Shown here piece after piece: positions 56,090 to 64,000 of a stretch of DNA of 64,000 bases. Source of the DNA: Brachybacterium aquaticum (GTDB lineage Bacteria; Actinomycetota; Actinomycetes; Actinomycetales; Dermabacteraceae); NCBI RefSeq assembly GCF_014204755.1, contig NZ_JACHLZ010000001.1:496001-560000 (forward strand), written 5' to 3'. The position numbers were made by a program, and so were the translations under genes. Below the pieces are notes generated by a model. That model had not been told where the DNA came from and searched no databases. It saw nothing but the letters and a program-made list of their open reading frames with translations. Positions within the stretch are counted from its first letter, which is position 1, and the number at the start of each line of letters is the position of its first letter.

Positions 56090-56793
56090 GCGTGCAGTCC
56101 CTTCATGAGCCACGTGACCAGATGGGCCACGAGCTGGTCGGAGGTCATCGGGGCGGAGCCGGCCGCGGCGGTGCGGGCGGCGGGGGTGATGTCAGCGGGG
56201 GTGCGATCGGTGGTGAGGTCGTCGGCGGTGGTGCGGTCGTCGGGGGCGAGCTGCGCGGACTCGACCTGGGTCATCCAGGTGTCCACCGCCCGCTCCACGA
56301 AGCCGACCGCCCCGTGCGCCCAGACCTGGGGTGCGGGGGTGTCGGCCGGCAGGAACGTCGCGACCAGGCGGGTGACGGCGTTCAGGAAGTGGCTCAGCCC
56401 GTCGCTCGGGCGGGTGATGAAGCGGTACACGCCGGGGGAGCGCTGAGCCGTCTCGACGTAGGCGCGGATCATGGCCTGGATGCGCTCGTCCGGCTCGGGC
56501 TCGCGCCGCATCCGCTTCTCGAGGGTGCGCATCTCCTCGACGAGCTTGGCGTGCATCGCCGTGAGGATGGCGCGGCCCAGGTCGCGCTGGAGATGGGCCT
56601 TGTCCTCGAAGTAGCGGTACACGATGGACTTGGAGGTGCCCGAGGCGGCGGCGATGTCCTCCATCGTCACGTCGGGTCCCTGCTCGTGGATCAGGTGGCG
56701 GGCCACGTCCAGCAGTTCGCTGCGCCGCTGCTCGCGGTGCCCGGCCCAGCGGGCGGAGCGTCCGTCCACCGGGGCTTGCGTCGTCGCATTCAC
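56086..56793 (-). CDS. TetR-family transcriptional regulator
   Basis: A 235-residue protein read from GTG 56793. The N-terminal helix-turn-helix includes RRSELLDVARHLIHEQGPDVTMEDIAAASGTSKSIVYRYFEDKAHL in blocks; the C-terminal part is a ligand-binding domain. It is divergent from the thiolase gene and coupled to the acyl-CoA oxidase gene. It probably represses both operons until an acyl-CoA ligand binds; the ligand is inferred from the neighbours. A long open frame upstream (to 57018) has no protein-like sequence. Confidence 0.85.
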   Translation of the reverse strand: MNATTQAPVDGRSARWAGHREQRRSELLDVARHLIHEQGPDVTMEDIAAASGTSKSIVYRYFEDKAHLQRDLGRAILTAMHAKLVEEMRTLEKRMRREPEPDERIQAMIRAYVETAQRSPGVYRFITRPSDGLSHFLNAVTRLVATFLPADTPAPQVWAHGAVGFVERAVDTWMTQVESAQLAPDDRTTADDLTTDRTPADITPAARTAAAGSAPMTSDQLVAHLVTWLMKGLHA

Positions 56794-56802
56794 GGGACCT
56801 AG

Positions 56803-56815
56803 GGTATCAAGTACC
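56803..56815. promoter_or_regulatory. Candidate TetR operator in the divergent promoter
   Basis: GGTA-TCAAG-TACC is a perfect dyad 10 bp before the tetR start and about 157 bp before the thiolase start. TTTACA on the minus strand (complement at about 56828-56833) with a spaced TACCCT overlaps it, so binding would block tetR transcription. Confidence 0.5.
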
Positions 56816-56971
56816 GCCGGTTCTATGTAAAGTCTCTCCCGGGACTCCCCGGGGGATTCCCGTCGGCCCCGCCGGCGGAACCCACGCCGCAGGCCCCGTC
56901 GGCCGCGGCCTCCCCCGCACAGACCCGCAGACCACACCCCACAACGCAGTGACCACGAAGAGGTGCATACC

Positions 56972-58288
56972 GTGAATGACTTCCCCCGCGAGGCCCTGAT
57001 CCTGGGCGGCAACCGCATCCCGTTCGCCCGCTCCGGCGGCCCCTACGCCGGCATCTCCAACCAGGACCTGCTCACCGCCGCGCTCGAGGGCCTCGTGGCC
57101 CGCTACTCCCTGCAGGGCGAGAAGCTCGGCGAGATCGCCGGCGGCGCCGTGCTCAAGCTCGCCGGCGACCTGAACCTCACCCGCGAGAGCGCGCTGGGCA
57201 CGCCGCTGGACCCCCGCACCCCGGCCGTGGACATGTCCAAAGCCTGCGCCACCAGCCTCGAGACCGTCCTGCACGTCTCCAACCGCATCCGCCTCGGCCA
57301 GATCGACTCGGGCATCGCCTGCGGCGTCGACTCCGCGTCCGACGCCCCCATCGAGGTCACCCCGCGCCTGCGCCGCATCCTGCACCGCGCCTTCGCCGCG
57401 AAGACCGCGATGCAGCGCGTCAAGGCGCTCTCCGCGATCCGCCCCGCGGATCTCTCCCCGGTCCCGCCCCGCAACGGCGAGCCCCGCACGGGCCTGTCCA
57501 TGGGCGAGCACCAGGCGCTGACCACTGCCGAGTGGGGCATCACCCGCGAGGCCCAGGACGAGCTGGCGCTCGCCTCCCACAAGAACCTCGCCGCCGCCTA
57601 CGACGCCGGGTTCTTCGACGACCTCGTCACCGGCTACCGCGGCCTCGCCCGCGACCAGAACCTCCGCCCCGACTCCACCCTCGAGAAGCTCGGCTCCCTC
57701 AAGCCCGTGTTCGGTGTGAAGTCCCCGCAGGTCGCCGAGCCCACGATGACCGCCGGCAACTCCACGCCGCTGTCCGACGGCGCCTCCTCCGTGCTGCTGG
57801 GCAGCGCGGAGTGGGCCGCCGAGCGGGGGCTGAAGCCGCTGGCCCGCGTGGTGGATGCGCGCAGCGCCGCGGTCGACTTCGTCCACGGCGACGAGGGCCT
57901 GCTGATGGCCCCCGCCTACGCCGTGCCCGAGCTGCTGGACGCCAACGGCCTGGCCCTCCAGGACCTCGATCTCTACGAGATCCACGAGGCCTTCGCCTCG
58001 ACCGTGCTGACCACCCTGAAGGCCTGGGAGTCCGACGAGTTCTGCCGCACGCGCCTGGGCCGCGGCGGGGCGCTCGGCGCGATCGACCGCAGCAGGCTGA
58101 ACGTCGCGGGCTCCTCGCTCGCCGCCGGTCACCCCTTCGCCGCCACCGGCGGTCGCCTGGTCGCCACCCTCGCCAAGCTCCTGCACGAGCGCGCGGTGGA
58201 GACCGGCCGCGTCCAGCGCGGACTGATCTCCGTGTGCGCCGCCGCCGGTCAGGGCACCGTCATGCTGCTCGAGTCCGTCACCGACTGA
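56972..58288 (+). CDS. fadA: Acetyl-CoA C-acyltransferase (thiolase), FadA2/FadI-like
   Basis: A 438-residue protein from GTG 56972 with GAAGAGG 8 nt before it. Thiolase landmarks are the nucleophile region MSKACATSLETVLHVSN, NSTPLSDGASSVLL, YEIHEAFASTVL and the C-terminal VCAAAGQGTVMLLE. AAGHPFAATGGR carries the active-site His. It cleaves 3-ketoacyl-CoA in the last step of beta-oxidation, or condenses acetyl-CoA. It is first of a three-gene + strand operon with fabG4- and htdX-like genes. Confidence 0.9.
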   Translation: MNDFPREALILGGNRIPFARSGGPYAGISNQDLLTAALEGLVARYSLQGEKLGEIAGGAVLKLAGDLNLTRESALGTPLDPRTPAVDMSKACATSLETVLHVSNRIRLGQIDSGIACGVDSASDAPIEVTPRLRRILHRAFAAKTAMQRVKALSAIRPADLSPVPPRNGEPRTGLSMGEHQALTTAEWGITREAQDELALASHKNLAAAYDAGFFDDLVTGYRGLARDQNLRPDSTLEKLGSLKPVFGVKSPQVAEPTMTAGNSTPLSDGASSVLLGSAEWAAERGLKPLARVVDARSAAVDFVHGDEGLLMAPAYAVPELLDANGLALQDLDLYEIHEAFASTVLTTLKAWESDEFCRTRLGRGGALGAIDRSRLNVAGSSLAAGHPFAATGGRLVATLAKLLHERAVETGRVQRGLISVCAAAGQGTVMLLESVTD

Positions 58289-58346
58289 TCAGCCCCGCAC
58301 TGCTCAGTCACGTACTGGCCAGCCTCGATCCGATCCGGAGGATCCC

Positions 58347-59687
58347 ATGACCGACACCTACACCCGTCTCGTCCGCTCCGCGCCCGGCGGCATGCTCGCC
58401 AAGCAGCTGGGCCTGCCCCGCCCCTCGAAGCTGCTGCGCCGCGGTGACCGTCCCGAGCCCGTGCTCGGCCCCGTGGTCGTGCTCGGCGCCTCCGCCGCGG
58501 CCGACGCGCTCGCCCGCCGCCTCCTCGACGAGGGTGCCGACGTGCGCCGCCGCTTCGAGGACCTGCGCAGCGTCGGCACCGTCGTGATCGTCGCCGACGA
58601 GCTGACCGCTCCCGGCGATCTCGGCCCGCTCGTGCTGCCGCTCGCCGGGGCGATGCGCTCCCTGCTGCCCGGTGCGCGCGTGGTCACCATCTCCCGCCCC
58701 GCCACCGGTGAGGAGCCCGCCCGCGACGCAGCCCGCGGCGGCGTCGAGGGCTTCGTCCGCTCCCTCGCCCACGAGATGCGCGGCGGCGCGACCGCCAACG
58801 GCATCCTCGTGGCCGACGGGGTGGGGCCGGACGCGCCCGGCGTCGTCGGCGCCCTGCGCTTCCTGCTCTCCGCCCGCAGCGCCTTCATCACCGGCCAGTT
58901 CCTCACCGTCACGTCCGACGCGGGCTCGGCCACCGCCGACCTCGCGCAGCCGCTCGCGGGCCGCACGGCGCTCGTGACCGGCGCGGCGCGCGGGATCGGC
59001 GCGGCCATCGCCCGCACCCTCTCGGCCGACGGGGCGAGGCTCGTGGTCCTGGACGTGCCCGGCGCCGGCACCGAGCTGTCGCGCCTGGCCAACGAGCTGC
59101 GCGCGGTCCCGATCCAGCTCGACGTCACCTCCGAGGGGGCGGGGGAGCGGCTCGTCTCCTTCCTCCGCGAGCACGGGCTGCTGCTGGACATCGTGGTGCT
59201 GAACGCCGGCATCACCCGCGACAAGCTCTTCGCCAACATGACCCCGGACCGCTGGGACCCGGTGCTCGGCGTGAACATCACCAGCCAGATCACCCTGTCC
59301 GAGGCGCTGCTCGAGGCCGGTGACGCGCTCGGCGCGCATCCGCGGTTCGTGTCCCTCGCCTCCACGAGCGGCATCGCTGGCAACCGCGGCCAGACCAACT
59401 ACGCCGCCTCCAAGGCCGGGGTGATGGCGTTCGTGGACGCGCTCGCCGGCCGGCTCGAGGCCTCCGGCGGCACCGCCAACGCGGTCGCGCCCGGCTTCAT
59501 CGAGACCGAGATGACCGCGAAGATGCCGGCGCTCACCCGGGAGGTGGCGCGGCGCGTGAACTCGCTGGCCCAGGGCGGTCGGCCGGTCGACGTCGCCGAG
59601 GCGATCGCGTTCCTGGCGAGTGACGAGGCGGGCGGCGTGCAGGGCCAGACCCTGCGCGTGTGCGGCCAGAACATGGTGGGCAAGTGA
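58347..59687 (+). CDS. fabG4: FabG4-like 3-oxoacyl reductase with extra N-terminal domain
   Basis: A 446-residue protein. The N-terminal 200 residues form an extra flavodoxin-like domain; the C-terminal SDR domain has TGAARGIG (211-218), NAGIT (286-290), catalytic Ser near 339-341 and YxxxK (Y352, K356), and ends GQTLRVCGQNMVGK. This two-domain layout matches the high-molecular-weight FabG4 of mycobacteria, which reduces 3-oxoacyl-CoA with NADH. ATG 58347 follows CGGAGGAT. Its stop overlaps the start of the next gene (TGATG). Confidence 0.88.
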   Translation: MTDTYTRLVRSAPGGMLAKQLGLPRPSKLLRRGDRPEPVLGPVVVLGASAAADALARRLLDEGADVRRRFEDLRSVGTVVIVADELTAPGDLGPLVLPLAGAMRSLLPGARVVTISRPATGEEPARDAARGGVEGFVRSLAHEMRGGATANGILVADGVGPDAPGVVGALRFLLSARSAFITGQFLTVTSDAGSATADLAQPLAGRTALVTGAARGIGAAIARTLSADGARLVVLDVPGAGTELSRLANELRAVPIQLDVTSEGAGERLVSFLREHGLLLDIVVLNAGITRDKLFANMTPDRWDPVLGVNITSQITLSEALLEAGDALGAHPRFVSLASTSGIAGNRGQTNYAASKAGVMAFVDALAGRLEASGGTANAVAPGFIETEMTAKMPALTREVARRVNSLAQGGRPVDVAEAIAFLASDEAGGVQGQTLRVCGQNMVGK

Positions 59688-60799
59688 TGGCGGGCCGCAC
59701 CGGGCAGAGGACGTCCGGGCAGGAGCGGGCGGGGCAGGAGCGGGTCAAGGACCTCTCCGACGTCCCCTCCTTCCCCGCGATCTACGCCGCGGCGCTGGAC
59801 CCCCGCTCCCGCCTCGGCGGGAAGAAGGGCGGCAGGGGCGCCGGGGCGAAGGGTGCCCCGCAGCTGCCGGAGCTCGCCTACCGGGTGCGGAAGGTGCGCA
59901 TCGACGCCGAGCGGGCCCGCGACTTCGACCACCTCATGGGCGGACCGGCCACCGACCTCGTCCACCCCGGGGTGCTGCACGTCCTCGCCTTCCCCGTGTC
60001 CCTCGCGCTCATGGCGCGGCGCGACTTCCCCTTCGCGCTGCTGGGTCTCGTGCATCTGCGCAACCAGATCCTCCAGCACCGGCCCGTGAGGGTCGGTGAG
60101 CTCGTGGACGTCGAGTGCCGGGTCCGGGCTCTCGCCCCGCACCGCAAGGGCCACACCTTCGAGGCGGTCTCCACGATCCTCGGCGAGGACGGGGAGATCA
60201 TCGCGACCGACGTGTCGACCTACCTCGCCAAGGGCGGTTCGTCTTCGGGGGCGGGTTCGTCATCGAGCTCGGCCTCGACGGTCGGCTCCTCCCGCACCGG
60301 TGAGCCGGGCACCGGGGAGCCGTCCGGCACCTCGCCCGCGAGCGCCGGGGGCGGGTCGGCCGGGGTCGGCTCGGGTGCGCCGACCGGGTCGGGCTCGTCG
60401 GCCGACGGGGGCTCCCGCCGCGACTTCGCCCCGCCCGCCCCGACCGGGCGCTGGGCTCTCGGCGCCGACACCGGCCGGCGCTACGCCGCGGTGTCCGGGG
60501 ACGTGAACCCGATCCACCTCTCCGCCGTCAGCGCCAAGGCGTTCGGTTTCCCGAAGGCCATCGCCCACGGCATGTACACCGCTTCGCGCGCCTTCACCGA
60601 GTCGCGGGTGGACCTCTCCCGGCCACTGCGCTGGGACGTCACCTTCGACGCCCCGGTCACCCTGCCCGGCACCGTGCTCGTCGCCTACGAGGACGAGCCC
60701 GGTCGCGCCGGGGTGCGCTGCCTCGGCTGGCGTCCCGCCCGTGGCGAGAAGGCCGCGCGGCGCTGCTTCGAGGTCGAGGTGACGATGCTCGACCGCTGA
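59687..60799 (+). CDS. htdX: HtdX-like double-hotdog 3-hydroxyacyl hydratase (MaoC type)
   Basis: A 370-residue protein. The first hotdog (about 60-182) is degenerate; a low-complexity Gly/Ser/Thr linker (183-245) separates it from the second hotdog with the hydratase-2 motif YAAVSGDVNPIHLSAVSA (Asp272 and His277 catalytic) and AIAHGMYTASRA. It would hydrate trans-2-enoyl thioesters to (R)-3-hydroxyacyl products, the step before FabG4. Residues 1-55 are Arg/Gly-rich. The order fadA-fabG4-htdX parallels the mycobacterial fadA2-fabG4-htdX region. A terminator with a perfect 24-bp stem follows. Confidence 0.82.
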   Translation: MAGRTGQRTSGQERAGQERVKDLSDVPSFPAIYAAALDPRSRLGGKKGGRGAGAKGAPQLPELAYRVRKVRIDAERARDFDHLMGGPATDLVHPGVLHVLAFPVSLALMARRDFPFALLGLVHLRNQILQHRPVRVGELVDVECRVRALAPHRKGHTFEAVSTILGEDGEIIATDVSTYLAKGGSSSGAGSSSSSASTVGSSRTGEPGTGEPSGTSPASAGGGSAGVGSGAPTGSGSSADGGSRRDFAPPAPTGRWALGADTGRRYAAVSGDVNPIHLSAVSAKAFGFPKAIAHGMYTASRAFTESRVDLSRPLRWDVTFDAPVTLPGTVLVAYEDEPGRAGVRCLGWRPARGEKAARRCFEVEVTMLDR

Positions 60800-60815
60800 G
60801 GTCGTGCCACCGTGC

Positions 60816-60868
60816 GAGCCAGCGATGCAGAAAGTTCCATGATCTGGAACTTTCTGCATCGCTGGCTC
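60816..60868. terminator. Perfect 24-bp inverted repeat between convergent genes
   Basis: Arms 60816-60839 and 60845-60868 are exact complements with a 5-nt loop TGATC. The arms contain AAAGTTCC and are less GC-rich than the surroundings. It lies 16 nt after the HtdX-like stop and 25 nt before the stop of the opposing gene, so it can terminate both. Confidence 0.9.
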
Positions 60869-60893
60869 TGTGTGGAGGGCCGCCGGCCCGGAT

Positions 60894-62108
60894 CTAGGCG
60901 CTGTCGGTGATCGTGATGCGCAGGTCCCGATCCGGTGCGGCGCCCCCGACGGCTGCGACGACCCCGGCGACGCGGCGGGCTTCGTCCTCGAGCAGGGCGC
61001 GCGGTGAGAGGCCCGCCTCGGGGAACCAGTCGATGGTCAGCGCGTCGCCGGACCTCCGCCAGGTGCCGGTGACGACGCCGCCGCGGAGCATCAGGTGTGC
61101 GCCGCGCGAGGCGAGGGCGCGGCGGGCCGGGGCGAGGAGGCGCGGGTCGGCCGTGCCCGGGCCCATGATCCAGGGGTCGAAGCCGGGCACCAGGCGCACC
61201 GCCTCGGTCGGCTCCGTCGCCGTGATCCGGTCGAGGTCGGCGGTGAGCACGTAAGCCAGCGACGGGGTCCGGGTGGGGGCCTGCGCCTCCGACGTCGCTG
61301 ATCCCGAGGCCGCATTGCTCGGCCCGGTGAGCTGCACCGTCGTCACCTCGTCGCCGAGGTCCGCGAGCCAGCCGAGCACCCGGCGGCGCGGCGCGCTCAG
61401 CCCCTCGGCGAGGAAGTACAGCAGGTTCTCCTCGGTCGCCGGACCGTAGGCGGCGAGGTACAGACGCACGGCCTCGGGCCCTGCCTCGTCGAGATCCTGG
61501 TGTTCGGGGCGGTGCTCACCCTCGCGCACCAGGCGGAAGGTCGCCGTCCCGTCCCGCGGCGGGCCGAAGCAGATGTCGCCCCACCAGTGCAGAGGCTTGT
61601 ACAGGCTGTCCGCGCCGATGCCCGTCGCGGCCTCCGCGAGGTGGCGCAGCGCCGGGTCGCGGGCGAGGTGGGCGCTGATCTCCGCCCGGGTCCGCGGCCC
61701 GTCGGCCAGGACTCGGCGCACGCTCTCGCGCAACGGGGCCCAGTCCTCGAGGGCGAAGCGTCCCTGGCGCTGGTACCGCGCCGTCTCCCACACCCGGGTC
61801 GTCGCCCTCACGCGCAGCAGCACCGACGCCGCCGACGCGGTGAGCGCGGTCGACCCGCCCCGCAGCGCATAGGCGGCGACCACCTCGCCGGTCTCCAGGG
61901 CCCTCGCGAGCGCGCCCGGCGCAGGGTGCGCGCTGCGGATCCCGATCGCGAGCTCGGCGAGGTCGTGCGGCCAGGCCCGCAGCGCGAGGACCCGCTCGGC
62001 CACCTCGGCGGCTCCGTCGGCCGACGGGGCATCCAGGCCGTGGCGGTGCAGACGCCAGGCGAGAGCGCGGGAGGCATCGAGCGAGGTCATGGGCGAGGGC
62101 GCGGTCAT
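60894..62108 (-). CDS. Winged-helix DNA-binding domain protein (HTH_42 / AlkZ-like family)
   Basis: A 404-residue protein, similar to the winged-helix family whose studied members include the AlkZ interstrand-crosslink glycosylases. Recognisable blocks are SLDASRALAWRLHRHGLD, ATGIGADSLYKPLHWWGDICFGPPRDG, AYGPATEENLLYFLAEG and RLVPGFDPWIMGPGT. Glycosylase activity cannot be claimed; the QxQ motif of AlkZ is not evident. The start is ambiguous: a ladder of ATG codons at 62090, 62108, 62125 and 62142 lies in a short degenerate repeat (see findings). It lies 46 nt downstream of the nucleoside hydrolase and may share its transcript. Confidence 0.75.
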   Translation of the reverse strand: MTAPSPMTSLDASRALAWRLHRHGLDAPSADGAAEVAERVLALRAWPHDLAELAIGIRSAHPAPGALARALETGEVVAAYALRGGSTALTASAASVLLRVRATTRVWETARYQRQGRFALEDWAPLRESVRRVLADGPRTRAEISAHLARDPALRHLAEAATGIGADSLYKPLHWWGDICFGPPRDGTATFRLVREGEHRPEHQDLDEAGPEAVRLYLAAYGPATEENLLYFLAEGLSAPRRRVLGWLADLGDEVTTVQLTGPSNAASGSATSEAQAPTRTPSLAYVLTADLDRITATEPTEAVRLVPGFDPWIMGPGTADPRLLAPARRALASRGAHLMLRGGVVTGTWRRSGDALTIDWFPEAGLSPRALLEDEARRVAGVVAAVGGAAPDRDLRITITDSA

Positions 62109-62154
62109 GGGGAGGGCTCTGTCATGGGATGGGCGTTGTCATGGCGGGCTGGCC

Positions 62155-63150
62155 TCAGACACGTTCGCCGTCGGGAGTGGTCTGCCGCCTGTCCCCGAGC
62201 CCTGCCTCGAGGGTGCTGAGCAGGTGCTCGACGAACTCCGTCGGCCGCACGTCGGTCATCAGGTCCACCGTGGGCTCGCGGCCCCAGCGGCCCAGCTCGT
62301 CGCCGACGGTCTGGCCGCGGGTGAGGGTGCCGGCCAGCTCCACGTCGACCGGCAGCGGCCGGGTCTCGGCGAACTCGCCCGTGACCGCGTGGGCGGTGAC
62401 CAGCGGGTCGTGCACGTGCGCCATCCACCCGAACCCGTCGGCCTCATGGAACTCGAAGTAGAAGCGCACCGCGTCGGCGAGGATCCGCGCGACCGGAGGG
62501 GAGGTCGAGCCCGCGAGGTGCTCGAGCCGGTCCAGCTCCGCCGCGGTGAAGGCGATCTGCTCGGTCGCCTGGAGCGCGCCGAGCACGGGCAGGCGCGGCG
62601 CGGAGGCGAAGGCGGCGAGCACGCGCTGCGCCGCCTCGGGATCCACGGCGATGTTCCACTCGCTGGTCGCGCCGGTGTTGCCGCGGTGGTTGATCGCCCC
62701 GCCCATCACGTGCAGGCGGCGCAGCAGCCGCGGCAGCTCCGGCTCGATCTCGAGGGCGAGCGCGAGGTTCGTGTGCGGGCCGAGCACGAGGCCCACGAGC
62801 TCCCCGGGCCGCTCGCGTGCGAGGTCCACCCACAGCTGCGCGCCGCGCCGCGGATCTTCGGTGCGGGTCGGCTCCGGCAGCACAGCGTGACCGAGGCCCG
62901 TCGGCCCGTGGGTGTCGTCGGCGAACATCGGCGGCTCCACGAGCGGGCGGTCCGCGCCGAGCGCGACCGGAGCGTCGAGGCCGAGCAGCTCGGAGAGGAC
63001 GAGGTTGTTGCGGTGCACGGTCGCGGCCGGGACGTTCCCGCCGGTGGAGACGATCCCCGCCACCTCCACGTCGTCGCGGCAGGCGAGGTAGGTCAGGGCG
63101 ATCGCGTCGTCGATGCCGGTGTCGCAGTCGACCAGGAGGGGGAGCGTCAT
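62155..63150 (-). CDS. Inosine/uridine-preferring nucleoside hydrolase family protein
   Basis: A 331-residue protein of the IunH family. The Ca-binding motif LVDCDTGIDDAIA opens the protein; LGPHTNLALALE, VMGGAINHRGNTG and EWNIAVDPEAAQ and HDPLVTAHAVTGE complete the active site. It hydrolyses the N-glycosidic bond of nucleosides for salvage. Substrate range is unknown. Start ATG 63150. Confidence 0.9.
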   Translation of the reverse strand: MTLPLLVDCDTGIDDAIALTYLACRDDVEVAGIVSTGGNVPAATVHRNNLVLSELLGLDAPVALGADRPLVEPPMFADDTHGPTGLGHAVLPEPTRTEDPRRGAQLWVDLARERPGELVGLVLGPHTNLALALEIEPELPRLLRRLHVMGGAINHRGNTGATSEWNIAVDPEAAQRVLAAFASAPRLPVLGALQATEQIAFTAAELDRLEHLAGSTSPPVARILADAVRFYFEFHEADGFGWMAHVHDPLVTAHAVTGEFAETRPLPVDVELAGTLTRGQTVGDELGRWGREPTVDLMTDVRPTEFVEHLLSTLEAGLGDRRQTTPDGERV

Positions 63151-63169
63151 CCCCTGAGCCTACGGCGGC

Positions 63170-63233
63170 GTGCGCGACAGGGGAGGGGCGAGTCGGGCGG
63201 AGTGCGCGACGGGCGAGGGGCGAGTCGGGCGGA
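63170..63233 (+). repeat. 32-bp direct repeat, two copies
   Basis: Copies 63170-63201 and 63202-63233 are head to tail and differ at two positions (GACAGGGGAG against GACGGGCGAG). They lie in the divergent gap between the nucleoside hydrolase and the YjbR-like gene. Confidence 0.85.
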
Positions 63234-63316
63234 GCGGGCGCCGGCAGGATGCGTGGCCGGCGGGGTGCGCGCCGGGCGGGGTGGCGACGGCGCGCTGGGC
63301 GGGGGAGGATCGCTCC

Positions 63317-63718
63317 ATGGCGCATCCGCAGATGTTCGACGATGACGATCCGGTGCTCGAGCGCGTGCGCAGGATCGCCCTGGCCCTGCCCGGGGCGGCG
63401 GAGAAGATCAGCCATGGCCGCCCCGCCTTCCACACCGTGAAGGTGCACTGCTACTACGGCGGCTCGCGCAAGCTCGAGGGGGAGTGGGTGCAGCATCCGC
63501 ACTCCGTGCTGCTGCACCTGCCGGAGTCCGAGGCGGCGGCGCTCGCCGAGGACCCGCGCAGCTTCGTGCCCGCGTATCTGGGGCCGTCCGGCTGGCTCGG
63601 CATCGACCTGGATGCGCGCACGGACGACGTCGAGCTCGCCGAGCTCCTCGAGGAGTCCTACCGCACCGTCGCCCCCAAGCGACTGATCGCCGAGCTCGAC
63701 GCGCGCGGAGAGAGCTGA
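63317..63718 (+). CDS. MmcQ/YjbR-like protein
   Basis: A 133-residue protein with the small YjbR fold: VRRIALALPGAAEKISHGRPAFHTV, YLGPSGWLGIDLDA and SYRTVAPKRLIAELDA. Members are called putative DNA-binding proteins on structural grounds; the role is unknown. ATG 63317 follows GGGGGAGGATCGC. It is a single gene. Confidence 0.82.
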   Translation: MAHPQMFDDDDPVLERVRRIALALPGAAEKISHGRPAFHTVKVHCYYGGSRKLEGEWVQHPHSVLLHLPESEAAALAEDPRSFVPAYLGPSGWLGIDLDARTDDVELAELLEESYRTVAPKRLIAELDARGES

Positions 63719-63779
63719 CGAGGAGAGCCAGCGGGAAGGGGGCGCCTAGATCGTCGGGGCGCTCAGCTCGTGGGAGCGT

Positions 63780-64000
63780 TCAGGCTGTCGGACCGGGCAG
63801 CTCCTGCATCGCCCCCAGCAGTTCGAAGATCCGCTCGCCCATCTCCACCTGGGTGAGCAGCAGGCCGAGCGTCCCGTCGGGGTCGACGAAGAAGTCGGTG
63901 CCCGCCCCGCCGGACCAGCCCCACCGGCCCGCATGCGCGCCGGCGGTCACCACCGAGACGCCGAAGCCCCATCCGGTGCCGTTCCAGAAGCCGGGGAAGA
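63780..64000 (-). CDS. Serine hydrolase (beta-lactamase-like fold), 3' end only
   Basis: The last 73 codons of a gene whose start lies beyond the window. The translation reads FPGFWNGTGWGFGVSVV, GRWGWSGGAGTDFFVDPDG and LGLLLTQVEMGERIFELLGAM. WGWSGGAGTDFFVDP is the pattern at the end of class C beta-lactamase/esterase-type serine hydrolases (the HxG/WxG-like motif). The substrate cannot be inferred. Stop TGA at 63780-63782. Confidence 0.7.
   Translation of the reverse strand, partial: FPGFWNGTGWGFGVSVVTAGAHAGRWGWSGGAGTDFFVDPDGTLGLLLTQVEMGERIFELLGAMQELPGPTA

Noticed and set aside
51308-56446. A plus-strand frame open for about 1700 codons across purL and the acyl-CoA oxidase gene
   Set aside because: It runs antisense to two clear genes and reads as Gly/Val/Ala/His-rich noise, a product of high GC.

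Overview
The window is very GC-rich (roughly 70% by eye), with dense GC-ending codons, frequent GTG and some TTG starts, and a resuscitation-promoting factor. The order add - aspartate aminotransferase - tRNA-Trp - secE - nusG - rplK - rplA is typical of high-GC Gram-positive bacteria. Together this points to an actinobacterium, most likely of the order Micrococcales; a Brachybacterium/Dermabacteraceae-type genome would fit, but the genus is my inference and was not tested.

The backbone is the transcription/translation gene cluster, read on the + strand and split into blocks. (1) 2.0-4.8 kb: tRNA-Trp, secE, nusG, rplK, rplA. (2) 10-21 kb: rplJ-rplL with an L10-type leader, rpoB-rpoC, then an RpfB-like factor. 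(3) 21.5-26.3 kb: the str operon rpsL-rpsG-fusA-tuf. (4) 31.5-37.4 kb: the S10 operon rpsJ to rpsQ. (5) 40.1-51.2 kb: the spc/alpha operons rplN to rplO, secY-adk-map, infA, rpmJ, rpsM, rpsK, rpoA, rplQ. rpsD and truA are not present.

Non-ribosomal genes sit between the blocks. An atypical kinase-like gene, a bifunctional adhE and a small membrane/coiled-coil gene interrupted by an in-frame TGA separate rplA from rplJ. A YflT-type stress protein and an NgcEFG-like amino-sugar ABC importer without an ATPase gene separate tuf from rpsJ. A small conserved protein and a ProP-type (MHS) transporter separate rpsQ from rplN, and rplN then has its own promoter and a structured leader.

After rplQ come purL on the minus strand and a lipid gene block: acyl-CoA oxidase and TetR on the minus strand, divergent from thiolase, a FabG4-like reductase and an HtdX-like double-hotdog hydratase on the plus strand. 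This resembles the mycobacterial fadA2-fabG4-htdX neighbourhood. The window ends with a winged-helix protein, a nucleoside hydrolase, a YjbR-like protein and the 3' part of a serine hydrolase.

The most unusual features are outside the textbook genes: a 55-bp tandem repeat that includes the rplA stop codon, a dispersed GGCCGACGGGG motif that clusters just after terminators, a recurring single G.U wobble in the terminator stems, an array of six small hairpins between rpmJ and rpsM, a predicted three-way RNA junction before rplN, and an L4 protein with an extra C-terminal domain. I found no CRISPR array, insertion sequence, prophage, rRNA gene or convincing new defence system.
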